DNA of 64,000 bases, from assembly GCF_009498455.1 (NCBI RefSeq), contig NZ_CP045644.1:5645001-5709000 (forward strand), given 5' to 3'. This DNA comes from Variovorax paradoxus (GTDB taxonomy: Bacteria > Pseudomonadota > Gammaproteobacteria > Burkholderiales > Burkholderiaceae_C). Below are positions 20,207 through 28,268 of the stretch, in pieces (the stretch's first letter is position 1; each line of letters starts with the position of its first letter). The position numbers were made by a program, and so were the translations under genes. Below the pieces are notes generated by a model that had not been told where the DNA came from, searched no databases, and saw only the letters and a list, made by a program, of their open reading frames with translations.

Positions 20207-21106
20207 TCAACGACCGGCCGCGCGAATAAACCCTTCGATCGGGTCCAGTTGTTCGGGCACGTTGAGCGCAGGCGCGTGGCCGCACCCCTGCACCTCGATC
20301 ACCTGCAGGCGCCCGGCCGCGCCCGGCCCGCGCCGGTGCATCTCGTCGATCACCTCGGGCAGCACCAGGTCGGACTCGGCGCCGCGCAGGCACAGCACCG
20401 GCGCCTCGATCACGTCGTAGTGCGGCCAAATGAGGTAGTCGTTGTCGTGCGCGCTGAACTGCCGGACCATCGCCGGGTCGTAGTGCGGCGTGACACGGCC
20501 GTCGGCCAGGCGGCGCGTGGAGCTTTCGGTCAGGCGGCGCCACTGCGCGTCGCTGAGCCAACCGTAGGGCTTGTAGACGGTGCGGAAAAAAGCCTCGAGC
20601 TCGGCGACCGTGTCGAAGGCCGGCGGATCACCAGCATAGGCGCGGATGCGCTCGATGGCGGCCTGCGCGAGCTGCGGTGCGTTGTCGTTGAGCGTGAGGC
20701 TGGCGATGCGCGCCTTCATGCGCGGCTCGAACAGGCCCGACGCGCAGACCGTGCCGATCGCACCGCCCATCGACGTGCCCACCCAATGCACGCGGCCCAG
20801 CCGCAGTTCATCGCACAGCGCGTTGGCCAGGCGCGCGTAGAACGCGAGCGTGTATTCGTCGTCGGGCGCCGGGCTCCACTGGCTCAGGCCGCGCCCCAGC
20901 GTGTCGGGGCAGATCACGCGGAAGCCGCGCGCCGCGAAGTGCTGCGCCAGCTCGTCCATGTCGCGGCTGGTGCGCGCCAGGCCGTGCCAGGCGATGACGA
21001 CGGGCGCGTTGGCAGCGCCCCAATCGAGCCAGTGGATTTCACGGCCACAGAGTTGCGCGTAGTGCGATGACGGCGTCATGGTGCTGTTGTTGTTGCCGTC
21101 GCTCAT
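20207..21106 (-). CDS. Alpha/beta hydrolase, translationally coupled to livM
   Basis: Cytosolic esterase/lactonase-type hydrolase of 299 residues. Oxyanion His41-Gly42 (WHGLARTSRD), nucleophile Ser112 in VGTSMGGAIG, acid Asp246 in RGAESDLVLP and His277 in VQGCGHAPAL form a complete triad. No signal peptide. The start ATG 21106 is set by the ATGA overlap with the livM stop; an inner ATG at 21079 is possible. Being coupled to an uptake permease suggests that it acts on the imported compound, for example hydrolysing ester oligomers, but the substrate is inferred from context only. Confidence 0.88.
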   Translation of the reverse strand: MSDGNNNSTMTPSSHYAQLCGREIHWLDWGAANAPVVIAWHGLARTSRDMDELAQHFAARGFRVICPDTLGRGLSQWSPAPDDEYTLAFYARLANALCDELRLGRVHWVGTSMGGAIGTVCASGLFEPRMKARIASLTLNDNAPQLAQAAIERIRAYAGDPPAFDTVAELEAFFRTVYKPYGWLSDAQWRRLTESSTRRLADGRVTPHYDPAMVRQFSAHDNDYLIWPHYDVIEAPVLCLRGAESDLVLPEVIDEMHRRGPGAAGRLQVIEVQGCGHAPALNVPEQLDPIEGFIRAAGR

Positions 21107-22170
21107 TTCGCCGCCCTCGCCCTCAACTTGCCGACGATGCCCGTGGGGAAGTAGTAGACCGACAGCACGAACAGCACGCCCAGCCACAGCAGCCAGCGGT
21201 CGGGCGACAGCAGCGCCGCGAGCCACGGCAGGCCGCTGGCGGCTTCGCTGCCCATGCGCAGCAGGTCCTGCAGGTAGCTCTGCGCCACCACGAACAGCAC
21301 CGCACCGATGGCCGCGCCGTAGATCGTGCCCATGCCGCCGATCACCACGATGAGCAGCACGTCGATCATGATTTCGAAGCTCAGCGAGGTGTCGGGCCCG
21401 TTGTAGCGCAGCCAGATGGCCAGCATCGCGCCGCCCAGCGTGGCGAACAGCGCCGACAGCACGGCCGCCGTCGTGCGGTACACGACCACGCGGTAGCCGA
21501 TGGCCTCGGCACGGAACTCGTTCTCGCGGATGGCCTGCAGCACGCGGCCGAAGGGCGAGTTCACGATGCGCAGCATCGCCAGCACCAGCACCACCGCCGC
21601 CACGAACAGCAGGTAGTAGCACAGCAGCCGCCCGTCGAGCGAGACGCCGAGGAACGGCTCTTCGGCGAACTCGAAGCTCGGCGAGATCAGCTCGGGCAGC
21701 TTGAAGGTCAGGCCGTCTTCGCCGCCGGTGAAGTCCGACAGCTGCGAAGCCAGCGTCTGGAACGCCGAGGCCACGGCCAGCGTGATCATCGCGAAGAAGA
21801 TCGCGCGCACCCGCAGCGAGAACAGGCCGATGGCCAGCGAGAGCACCAGCGAAATGGCGAGCGAAGCGCCCAGCCCCACCAGCACCGCGCCCCAGTTGGG
21901 CCCGAGCCGCGAGGCCGAGATGGCGATGCCGTAGGCGCCGATGCCGAAGAACATCGTGTGCGCGAAGCTCACGATGCCGGTGTAGCCCAGCAGCAGATCG
22001 AAGCTCGCGACCAGCACCACGAACACCAGAATCTTGGCCGCGACGCTGAGCGCCTTCACGCCCGGGAACAGGAACGGCGCAAAGGCCAGCGCCAGGAACA
22101 GTGCCACCAGCAGCAGCGCCAGCAGGCGACTGCGCGGCATGTCGTTGGAGAGAAGTCGTTTCAGGAACAT
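21103..22170 (-). CDS. livM: Branched-chain-type ABC transporter permease LivM
   Basis: Inner-membrane permease of the HAAT (hydrophobic amino acid) uptake family, 355 residues with about nine to ten hydrophobic helices. Family features are VASFDLLLGYTGIVSFAH near residue 60 and the cytoplasmic coupling segment RVLQAIRENEFRAEAIGY. Together with LivH it forms the channel energised by LivF and LivG. It starts 13 bases after the livH stop and overlaps the hydrolase gene downstream. Confidence 0.93.
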   Translation of the reverse strand: MFLKRLLSNDMPRSRLLALLLVALFLALAFAPFLFPGVKALSVAAKILVFVVLVASFDLLLGYTGIVSFAHTMFFGIGAYGIAISASRLGPNWGAVLVGLGASLAISLVLSLAIGLFSLRVRAIFFAMITLAVASAFQTLASQLSDFTGGEDGLTFKLPELISPSFEFAEEPFLGVSLDGRLLCYYLLFVAAVVLVLAMLRIVNSPFGRVLQAIRENEFRAEAIGYRVVVYRTTAAVLSALFATLGGAMLAIWLRYNGPDTSLSFEIMIDVLLIVVIGGMGTIYGAAIGAVLFVVAQSYLQDLLRMGSEAASGLPWLAALLSPDRWLLWLGVLFVLSVYYFPTGIVGKLRARAAK

Positions 22171-22183
22171 GACGGCTTTCTCC

Positions 22184-23167
22184 TCAACGGTTCGCCACGG
22201 GGTACACGCCCTGCGGGCGCCACAGCAGCACGGCCACCATGAGGAAGATGCTCGCGAACTGCGTGAGCGTGGGCAGCAAAAAGCCGATGTAGTTGGTCAT
22301 GAGCCCCACGAGCACCGCGCCGAGCAGCGCCCCGCCGGTCGAGCCCAGCCCGCCGATGATGATCACGATGAAGATCAGCACGTTGACCTGCGCGCCCATC
22401 TGCGGCACCAGGTTCTGCTGGAACAAGCCCCACATCACGCCGCCCAGGCCGGCCAGCGCGCTGCCCACCACGAACACGCCGACGAACAGGCGACCGATGC
22501 GGTAACCCAGCGACTCGACCATCTCGCGGTCTTGCACGCCGGCGCGGATGAGCAGGCCGATCTTGGTGCGGCCCAGCGTCCAGGCGAGCACGCCGAACAC
22601 CACCACGCCCACGGCCACCGCGAGCAGCCGGTACTTGCTGATGGCCGCGTCGCCGATCAGCAGCGAGCCGCGCAGCGCCTCGGGCAGCGGCAGCGGAATC
22701 TGCGCCGGGCCCCAGATCACCTTGATGAGCTCCTCGCCGATGATCATGCCGCCCATCGTGATGAGGATCTGCTTCAGGTGCTGGCCGTACACCGGCCGCA
22801 CGATGAAGCGCTCGAACGCCAGGCCGATGGCGCCGGCCACCGCCATCGCGGCGAGCATGGCCGGGAACACCGCCACGAGGTTGCGCCACAGCTCGCCCGA
22901 GCCGGTCCAGTCGCCCATGAGGCCGAGCACGCTGCTGGCCACGAAGGCGCCCAGCGCAATGAACACGCCGTGGCCGAAGTTGAGCACGTCCATCAGGCCG
23001 AACACCAGCGTGAGGCCCGAGGCGATGATGAAGATGATCATGCCCATCGCCAGACCCGCCACGGTGAGCGTGAGCCAGGTCGAGAAGGAGCCCGTGAGCG
23101 GCAGCGCGACGAGCGCGAGGATGGGGGCGAGAAGCAGTGGCTTCCAGTCGAAGTCGATCTTGGTCAT
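22184..23167 (-). CDS. livH: Branched-chain-type ABC transporter permease LivH
   Basis: Partner permease of LivM, 327 residues from MTKIDFDWKPLLL. Family motif IASGLTLVFGLMDVLNFGHG and the coupling segment LIRAGVQDREMVESLGYRIG are clear. The start at 23167 is chosen because residues upstream in the same frame come from an intergenic repeat. The 166-base gap to livF is filled by a hexamer tandem and a dispersed repeat copy. Confidence 0.93.
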   Translation of the reverse strand: MTKIDFDWKPLLLAPILALVALPLTGSFSTWLTLTVAGLAMGMIIFIIASGLTLVFGLMDVLNFGHGVFIALGAFVASSVLGLMGDWTGSGELWRNLVAVFPAMLAAMAVAGAIGLAFERFIVRPVYGQHLKQILITMGGMIIGEELIKVIWGPAQIPLPLPEALRGSLLIGDAAISKYRLLAVAVGVVVFGVLAWTLGRTKIGLLIRAGVQDREMVESLGYRIGRLFVGVFVVGSALAGLGGVMWGLFQQNLVPQMGAQVNVLIFIVIIIGGLGSTGGALLGAVLVGLMTNYIGFLLPTLTQFASIFLMVAVLLWRPQGVYPVANR

Positions 23168-23180
23168 GAGCGCGCGCCCT

Positions 23181-23210
23181 CTTGGACTTGGTCTTGGTCT
23201 TGGTCTTGCT
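23181..23210. repeat. Hexanucleotide tandem, five units
   Basis: Five consecutive six-base units: CTTGGA, three CTTGGT and CTTGCT. They lie 13 bases upstream of the livH start codon and run into the dispersed repeat. Could vary by slippage. Confidence 0.7.
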
Positions 23211-23318
23211 CCTTCCCCCTCTGGGGGAAGGCGGGGATGGGGGCTGACGGCGCTTGCCAGGCCGCGCTGTATCGAAGGCCGCGAGCCCCACCCCAACCCT
23301 CCCCAGCGGGGAGGGAGA
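23202..23318. repeat. Dispersed intergenic repeat, copy 1 (livF-livH gap)
   Basis: About 117 bases beginning GGTCTTGCTCCTTCCCC and ending GGGAGGGAGA. It has a hairpin at one end (CTTCCCCC / GGGGGAAG) and a second near the other (CCCTCCCC / GGGGAGGG). The interior shares CGGCGCTTGC and GAAGGCCGCG-like blocks with a second copy at 24064-24183. No coding potential. Confidence 0.75.
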
Positions 23319-23333
23319 CATGCATCGAATACT

Positions 23334-24062
23334 TCATAGCGCGAGACCCAGGAGAGATTGCTGCAATTGCGCATCGGCAGAAAACGCAGCCATCGAGCCG
23401 CTGTGCACCACGCGGCCGTTGTCCATCACCGCGACGGTGTCGCCCAGGCGCTGGGCGAAGTGGATGTTCTGTTCGACCAGCAGGATCGTCACGCCGCTCG
23501 CCTTGAGCTCGCCGAAGGCCTCGATCATGTTGTTGATCATCACGGGCGCCAGGCCCTTGCTGGGCTCGTCGATGATGAGCAGCTGGCGCGGCTCGACGAT
23601 GGCGCGCGACACGGCCAGCATCTGCTTCTGTCCGCCCGACAGCTTGCCGGCCGGGTGGTTCCAGAATTTCTCGACCGCGGGGAAGAGCTTGAAGATCCAC
23701 TTCAGCCGCGTGTCGTCGATGGCGTCGGCGTTCTTGGCGCCGCGCGCGGCCAGCACCATGTTCTCCTTCACCGTGAGGTCGGAAAAGATGCCCATGTTCT
23801 CGGGCACGTAGGCCACGCCGAGTCCGGCGATCTGCGGCGTGTGCATGGCCGTGATGTCCTTGCCATCGAACTGCACCCTGCCCTGCGACGCATGCCACAG
23901 GCCCATGATGGTTCGCAGCGTGGTGGTCTTGCCCGCGCCGTTGCGGCCCAGCAGCATGGTGAGCTGGCCCCTGGGCACGGCGAGGTCGACGCCGTGCAGG
24001 ATGTGGTACGCCCCGATGTGGGTCTGCACGCCTTCGAGGGTCAACAAGTTCGGAGTGCTCAT
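23334..24062 (-). CDS. livF: Branched-chain-type ABC transporter ATP-binding protein LivF
   Basis: Cytosolic ATPase of the HAAT importer, 242 residues. Walker A is LGRNGAGKTTT near residues 38-48, signature KLSGGQKQMLAVSRA, Walker B LLIIDEPSKGLAP and the switch histidine lies in NIHFAQ. Start ATG 24062 lies beside the second repeat copy. Pairs with LivG. Confidence 0.94.
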   Translation of the reverse strand: MSTPNLLTLEGVQTHIGAYHILHGVDLAVPRGQLTMLLGRNGAGKTTTLRTIMGLWHASQGRVQFDGKDITAMHTPQIAGLGVAYVPENMGIFSDLTVKENMVLAARGAKNADAIDDTRLKWIFKLFPAVEKFWNHPAGKLSGGQKQMLAVSRAIVEPRQLLIIDEPSKGLAPVMINNMIEAFGELKASGVTILLVEQNIHFAQRLGDTVAVMDNGRVVHSGSMAAFSADAQLQQSLLGLAL

Positions 24063-24063
24063 A

Positions 24064-24183
24064 GGTCTTGCTCCTTCCCCTTCCGGGGGAAGGTGGGGAT
24101 GGGGGCAAGCGGCGCTTGCAAGGCCGCGGTGGTGTGGAGGCCGCGTGCCCCCACCCCGGCCCTCCCCCGGGAGGGGAGGGAGA
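24064..24183. repeat. Dispersed intergenic repeat, copy 2 (livG-livF gap)
   Basis: About 120 bases with the same ends as copy 1 (GGTCTTGCTCCTTCCCC and GGGAGGGAGA), the same terminal hairpins, and a shared CGGCGCTTGCAAGGCCGCG-like core. It is in the same orientation as copy 1. Between the livG stop (24208) and the livF start (24062). Confidence 0.75.
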
Positions 24184-24207
24184 AATTCAGATTCATCGGG
24201 GCCGTCT

Positions 24208-24975
24208 TCATGCCGCGGCCTCCTTCGCGATGCCCAGGTAGGCCTCTTGCACCACGGGCGAGGCGATCACCTCGGCCGGTTCGCCGTCGGCCACGAGCGT
24301 GCCGTTGTGCAGCACGATGATGCGGTCCGCGAGTTCGCGCACCACGTCCATCTTGTGTTCCACCAAGAGGATGGTCTTGGTCTTGTCCTGCTTCAGCTTG
24401 CGGATCAGGTCGAGGATGACGGGCGCCTCGGCCGCGTGCATGCCGGCCGTGGGCTCGTCGAACATGAAGACCTTGGGCTCGAGCGCCATCAGCAGCGCCA
24501 CCTCGAGCTTGCGCTGGTCGCCGTGCGGCAGGCTGGCCACGGTGGCGTGGGCGCGCGGCTCGAGCGCCACGTCGGCCAGGATCTGGTCGGCGCGTTCGGT
24601 CAGCGCCTTGTGGTCGCTCCAGATGCTCCACAGATTGAGCCCGTGGCGGTGCGCGCCGGCACGCGTGGCCTGCACGGCGAGCCGCACGTTCTCCAGCACC
24701 GTGAGGTTCGGGAACAGGTTCGTGAGCTGGAACGCGCGCCCCAGCCCGGCGTGCGTGCGCGCCGACGGCGACAGGTGCGACAACGGTTGCCCGTCGAGCG
24801 ACACCGTGCCGGCCGTGGCCTTGAGCTGCCCGGAGATCAGGTTGAAATAAGTGGTCTTGCCCGCGCCGTTGGGGCCGACGATGGCCGTCAGCGTGCCTGG
24901 CGCGAATGCGCAGCTCACGCTGTTGACGGCCACGTGCCCTCCGAAGCGGATGGTCAGATCCCGGGTCTCAAGCAT
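24208..24975 (-). CDS. livG: Branched-chain-type ABC transporter ATP-binding protein LivG
   Basis: Second ATPase of the importer, 255 residues. Walker A is VGPNGAGKTTYFNL, Walker B VFMFDEPTAGM and the switch region LLVEHKMDVV. The signature reads LPHGDQRKLEVA; LivG proteins normally carry a YGDQR-type signature here rather than LSGGQ, so this is not a defect. It follows the depolymerase gene by 49 bases on the same strand. Confidence 0.94.
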   Translation of the reverse strand: MLETRDLTIRFGGHVAVNSVSCAFAPGTLTAIVGPNGAGKTTYFNLISGQLKATAGTVSLDGQPLSHLSPSARTHAGLGRAFQLTNLFPNLTVLENVRLAVQATRAGAHRHGLNLWSIWSDHKALTERADQILADVALEPRAHATVASLPHGDQRKLEVALLMALEPKVFMFDEPTAGMHAAEAPVILDLIRKLKQDKTKTILLVEHKMDVVRELADRIIVLHNGTLVADGEPAEVIASPVVQEAYLGIAKEAAA

Positions 24976-25024
24976 TGTGAAAAGGTCCTTGCGAATCGAA
25001 AAAATCAGCGGTGGGTGAGCGGCC

Positions 25025-26482
25025 TCAACAGGTGCCGATCACGTAGTAGTTGGTGCCCGTCTGCTTCAGCGTGGTCATGGCGTAGATGTTCCACAGGCCC
25101 ATCGACTGGCCCGAGCCGTTGGCATAGGTCAGCCCCCACAGCGCATAGGCGCGCCCGGCGATGGTGTGCGTGTAGTTGCTCGCGGTGTAGCAGGTTCCGC
25201 CGCCACCCGAACCCGCCGTGGTCGCGCCGGTGGCGGCCGTCGACATCGCGCCCTCGACGTTGCTCGCGTTCAGTGCGGCCACGGTCCAGCTGTAGGTGGT
25301 CGACGCGGTCAGGCCGGTGTCGGTGTAGCTGGTGCCGGCCACCGGCGAGGCGTTGACCTTGCTGCCGCCGCGGTACACGTTGTAGCCACTGGCACCCGAG
25401 ACGCCGGCCCAGCCGACGACCATGCTGCTGCTGGTCGCGCCCGAGGTGCCCACGCCCGTGGGCGCCGGCAGCCCGCCGCCGCCGACCGAACCGGTCACGC
25501 GGTCGATCATCGCCTTCATGGCGGCCATCTGCGGGCCCGACTTCTTGGCGTAGTTGGCGCTGTCGTAGCCCCACCAGTCCCAGCAGCTGTTGGTGGCCGC
25601 GGTGCTGGTCTGCGGGTAGATCAGGATGATGTTGTTGGTGTCGGCCCAGCGGTTGTAGCCCGTCTTCCTGACGTACTGGTCGCTCACGTCGGTGTAGTTC
25701 TGCTTGCAGCCGTGCAGCACCAGGTGCACGCGGCACGAGGTGGTGGTGCAGGCCTGCGGCACGTAGAGCCAGCCGGTGGCGGCCACGCCGTGGCCGGTGA
25801 CGAACTCCGACTGGTTGAACTCGGTGAACGTGCCACCCAGCGTGCCGTTGTTGCGCGGGTTCAGCGGGCCGTACAGCTGCGTGAGGATCTCGCCCGCGAG
25901 GTCGAAGCCGCAGTTGTTGATGTACGGCGCGGCCGTGGTGCTGCAGGCGCCGCCGTAGTCGTCGGTGACCATCGCGTGGCCCGCGCCGAGGTTGTTCTTG
26001 TAGACCGTGTTGGCGGCCGGCACAAAGCTCTGGTAGTAGGTCTTCAGGTCGTCCATCACCGCCTGCTTGACGGTGTTGTCGGAGGTGCCCGAGAACAGGT
26101 ACACCTTGGAGTTGGTGAGGTTCGACACCGGGTCGATCGCACCGCTGGCGGCCCAGCTGTTGGTGGTGTTCACGAGCGTCGACACCGGAATGCTGGTGCT
26201 GTGCGTCATGCAGCGCCCGGTGGCATTGAGCACCGAGCCTTCGGCGCAGTAGTACGGACCGCCGGCGACCACGCCCGCGCCGCGCTTGAAGGTGGCCGAG
26301 TAGGCCACGTGCAGCTGCACCGCCATGAAGCCACCGGCCGACAGGCCGGACACGCTCACCTCCGCCGGGTTGGCGCCGAGCGCCGGCAGCGGCACGGCCG
26401 CCGTGGCGGCCTGCGCGGCCCACGCCATGACCGCCGCGGCGGCCCACCCCTTCCACATCGCATTCCTTCGCATCGCTGGCAT
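25025..26482 (-). CDS. Secreted PHB-depolymerase-type esterase with fibronectin III linker and C-terminal domain
   Basis: 485 residues. A signal peptide ends near AQAATAA (about residue 29). The catalytic domain has Ser48 in GLSAG, Asp135 in SGTSDNTV and His169 in GAGHAM. The spacing (87 and 34) and the serine near the N-terminus resemble circularly permuted type 2 extracellular PHB depolymerases. Later come HLVLHGCKQNY and paired cysteines. A glycine-rich linker leads to a fibronectin type III domain (about 343-430) and a final domain of about 55 residues with two cysteines, perhaps for polymer binding. Start 26482 follows AGGAGA. It lies between the binding protein and livG, an unusual place that suggests a polyester or related polymer as substrate. 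Confidence 0.88.
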   Translation of the reverse strand: MPAMRRNAMWKGWAAAAVMAWAAQAATAAVPLPALGANPAEVSVSGLSAGGFMAVQLHVAYSATFKRGAGVVAGGPYYCAEGSVLNATGRCMTHSTSIPVSTLVNTTNSWAASGAIDPVSNLTNSKVYLFSGTSDNTVKQAVMDDLKTYYQSFVPAANTVYKNNLGAGHAMVTDDYGGACSTTAAPYINNCGFDLAGEILTQLYGPLNPRNNGTLGGTFTEFNQSEFVTGHGVAATGWLYVPQACTTTSCRVHLVLHGCKQNYTDVSDQYVRKTGYNRWADTNNIILIYPQTSTAATNSCWDWWGYDSANYAKKSGPQMAAMKAMIDRVTGSVGGGGLPAPTGVGTSGATSSSMVVGWAGVSGASGYNVYRGGSKVNASPVAGTSYTDTGLTASTTYSWTVAALNASNVEGAMSTAATGATTAGSGGGGTCYTASNYTHTIAGRAYALWGLTYANGSGQSMGLWNIYAMTTLKQTGTNYYVIGTC

Positions 26483-26608
26483 CGCTGTCTCCTATTGGTT
26501 TATGTATCGAACGCTTGCTTGCAGACTGACGAATCGACCGTGGAGCACGCTGGCGTGCGCGGACGCAGGCTGGCGCGTCGCCCGGCGGCCATCCGGGGCG
26601 AAAAGGGG

Positions 26609-26630
26609 GCGGCGCCTGCATGCGCGCCGC
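26609..26630 (-). terminator. Attenuator-like hairpin between binding-protein and depolymerase genes
   Basis: On the minus strand GCGGCGC and GCGCCGC pair perfectly around an eight-base loop and are followed by CCCCTTTT. It sits 28 bases after the binding-protein stop. It could reduce read-through, giving excess binding protein. The rest of the 175-base gap shows no clear promoter. Confidence 0.45.
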
Positions 26631-26657
26631 GGGTTCAGGGGGCGATCAGCGCCGTGT

Positions 26658-27845
26658 TCAGCGCTTGTTTTTGATGGGGATGTCCATCTCTTCAGGCTTG
26701 ATCTCGTGCACCAGCTCCGGCACACCCCACGCGAAGGCGGGGTCGGCCTTGATCTTGAAGTGGTACATCGACTGCATCGCCTGATGGTCTTCCTTTCGGA
26801 AGGTCATCTTGCCCTTGGGCGTGTCGAAGCTCATGCCTTCCATCGTGCTGATGAGCTTGTTGGTGTTGGTGTCGCCGTTGGTCTTCTTCAGCGCCGTCAC
26901 CACCGCCATCGCGGCCGAGAAACCGCCGGCCGTGAAGAAGTCCGGCGGCGTCTTGAATTCCTTGTAGTGGGCAGCGACCAGCGCCTCGTTCACCGGGTTC
27001 TTCGGGATGCCGAAGTAGTAGTAGGCCGCGCCTTCCATGCCCGGCAGCGACTTGTAGGCCGCCATGGCCGGCAGGATGTTGCCGCCCGTGGCGATCTCGA
27101 TGCCGTAGCGCTTCAGGTCGAGGTCGACGATCTTGAACGGGTTGCCCGCGCCGGCCCAGACGATCCAGATGATCTTGCGGCCCGGCTGGTCCTTCAGCTT
27201 GTCGATCAGGCGCTGCGCGCCGGCCGTGAAGTCGGTGGTCGTGGGCGGCAGGTATTCCTCGTGCGCGAGCTTGGCTTTCTTCAGCGCGGCGCCGAAGGCC
27301 TTCACGCCGTCACGGCCGAAGGCGTTGTCTTGTGCGAGCGTGGCGACGGTGACGCCGGCCTTGTCGATGGCCACGGCGTTCGAGATGGCGTCCTGGCTCG
27401 AGTTGCGGCCGGTGCGGAAGATGTACTTGTTCCACTTGTCGCCGGTGATCGAGTCGGCCACGGCGGGCTCGACGATCAGGATCTTCTTGTATTCCTCGGC
27501 CACCGGCAGCATCGCCAGCGCCACGCCCGAAGCGGTCGGGCCGACCGCGAGCGCGGCCTTGTCGTCGGAGTACGCAGCAGCCAGCAGCGACTTGCCCAGG
27601 TCGGGCTTGCCCTGATCGTCCTTCTCGAGGACCACGAGCTTCTTGCCGTTGACCATCATCGTGCCGCCGGTGGCGTAGTTCAGGCCCATCATCAGGCCGG
27701 TCTGCGTCTGCTTGCCGTAGGCCTCCAGCGCGCCGGTCTTGCTGTAGACGTGGGCGATGCGGATCTCGTTCGATTGGGCCCAGGCGGGCAGGGTTGCGGC
27801 GGTGGCGCCCAGGGCGGCCAGGGCGATGAGGTGGCGACGGTGCAT
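26658..27845 (-). CDS. HAAT-family ABC transporter substrate-binding protein (LivK-like)
   Basis: Periplasmic binding protein of the branched-chain amino acid type, 395 residues. Signal peptide MHRRHLIALAALGATAATLPAWA is cut before QSNEIRIA. Periplasmic-binding fold type I features include VGPTASGVALAMLPVAEEY and TLAQDNAFGRDGVKAF. The start at 27845 has AGGAG seven bases upstream. A near-consensus sigma-54 promoter ends about 30 bases before the start. Many proteins of this group bind aromatic or other acids rather than amino acids; the ligand is unknown, but its operon contains a secreted depolymerase. Confidence 0.93.
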   Translation of the reverse strand: MHRRHLIALAALGATAATLPAWAQSNEIRIAHVYSKTGALEAYGKQTQTGLMMGLNYATGGTMMVNGKKLVVLEKDDQGKPDLGKSLLAAAYSDDKAALAVGPTASGVALAMLPVAEEYKKILIVEPAVADSITGDKWNKYIFRTGRNSSQDAISNAVAIDKAGVTVATLAQDNAFGRDGVKAFGAALKKAKLAHEEYLPPTTTDFTAGAQRLIDKLKDQPGRKIIWIVWAGAGNPFKIVDLDLKRYGIEIATGGNILPAMAAYKSLPGMEGAAYYYFGIPKNPVNEALVAAHYKEFKTPPDFFTAGGFSAAMAVVTALKKTNGDTNTNKLISTMEGMSFDTPKGKMTFRKEDHQAMQSMYHFKIKADPAFAWGVPELVHEIKPEEMDIPIKNKR

Positions 27846-27876
27846 GTCTTGTCTCCTGATAATGGTGACTGAATAT

Positions 27877-27892
27877 TGCACAGTTCGTGCCA
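27877..27892 (-). promoter_or_regulatory. Sigma-54 promoter for the binding-protein operon
   Basis: The minus strand reads TGGCACGAACTGTGCA, matching the -24/-12 consensus TGGCAC-N5-TTGCA at every defined base but one, with the obligatory GG and GC ten bases apart. The expected start point (about 27866) leaves a 20-base leader containing the AGGAG site. A sigma-54 activator gene is encoded just upstream on the same strand. Confidence 0.85.
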
Positions 27893-27979
27893 CCCACCTA
27901 AGCCATTGATAACAAAGGCTTCTTCATTCGGGCGCAACCGGTTTCGCCTGATTTCAGTGCATTCGCTTTGTCTTGTTTT

Positions 27980-27993
27980 CAGACAACTGTCTG
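27980..27993. promoter_or_regulatory. Candidate upstream activator site
   Basis: CAGACAACTGTCTG is a 6+2+6 perfect dyad centred about 120 bases upstream of the expected sigma-54 start point, the usual distance for enhancer-binding proteins. It is likely to be the binding site of the adjacent activator. Confidence 0.5.
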
Positions 27994-28001
27994 TTGATCA
28001 G

Positions 28002-28268
28002 TCAGGGTTTCCCAGCAGATTCGCGACGCGCCGCAAGCCAGCTTTCAAACTGGCGTTCGGCCTGCATCCGCAGCGCGTTGCGCGTGTGGTTGCACACCGC
28101 GTGCGCGAGGCGCCGGTGCTTCTGCTGGCGCACGCCGCCCAGCGTGGCGTCGAGCAGGTGTTCGATGGTGGCCGACTCGGGCCGCCCATGCGGTTCGTCG
28201 AAGTCCATCGGCAGACCGCACCAGTGGCAGTTCGGGCCGAAGGTGGAACGCAATGCCTTCACGCTCAT
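28002..28268 (-). CDS. Small HNH-type protein
   Basis: 88 residues. The layout CHWCGLPM (two cysteines), ATIEHLLD (histidine) and AVCNHTRN (Cys and His) fits a zinc-bound HNH nuclease fold at minimal size. No additional domain. Its start overlaps the stop of the sigma-54 activator gene by ATGA (28265-28268), so it is made with the activator. Whether it cleaves DNA or is only a structural relative is not shown. Confidence 0.75.
   Translation of the reverse strand: MSVKALRSTFGPNCHWCGLPMDFDEPHGRPESATIEHLLDATLGGVRQQKHRRLAHAVCNHTRNALRMQAERQFESWLAARRESAGKP

Noticed and set aside
21067..22242. Open frame opposite livM
   Set aside because: Low-complexity Gln/His/Arg composition and complete overlap with livM.
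23202..24183. Repeat pair as a CRISPR array or insertion sequence
   Set aside because: Only two copies separated by a whole gene, no spacers, no transposase.
24208..24975. LivG signature LPHGDQ instead of LSGGQ read as a defect
   Set aside because: LivG proteins normally carry a GDQR-type signature, so the ATPase is probably intact.
26483..26657. Separate sigma-54 promoter for the depolymerase gene
   Set aside because: No GG-N10-GC element of the right type is visible in the gap.
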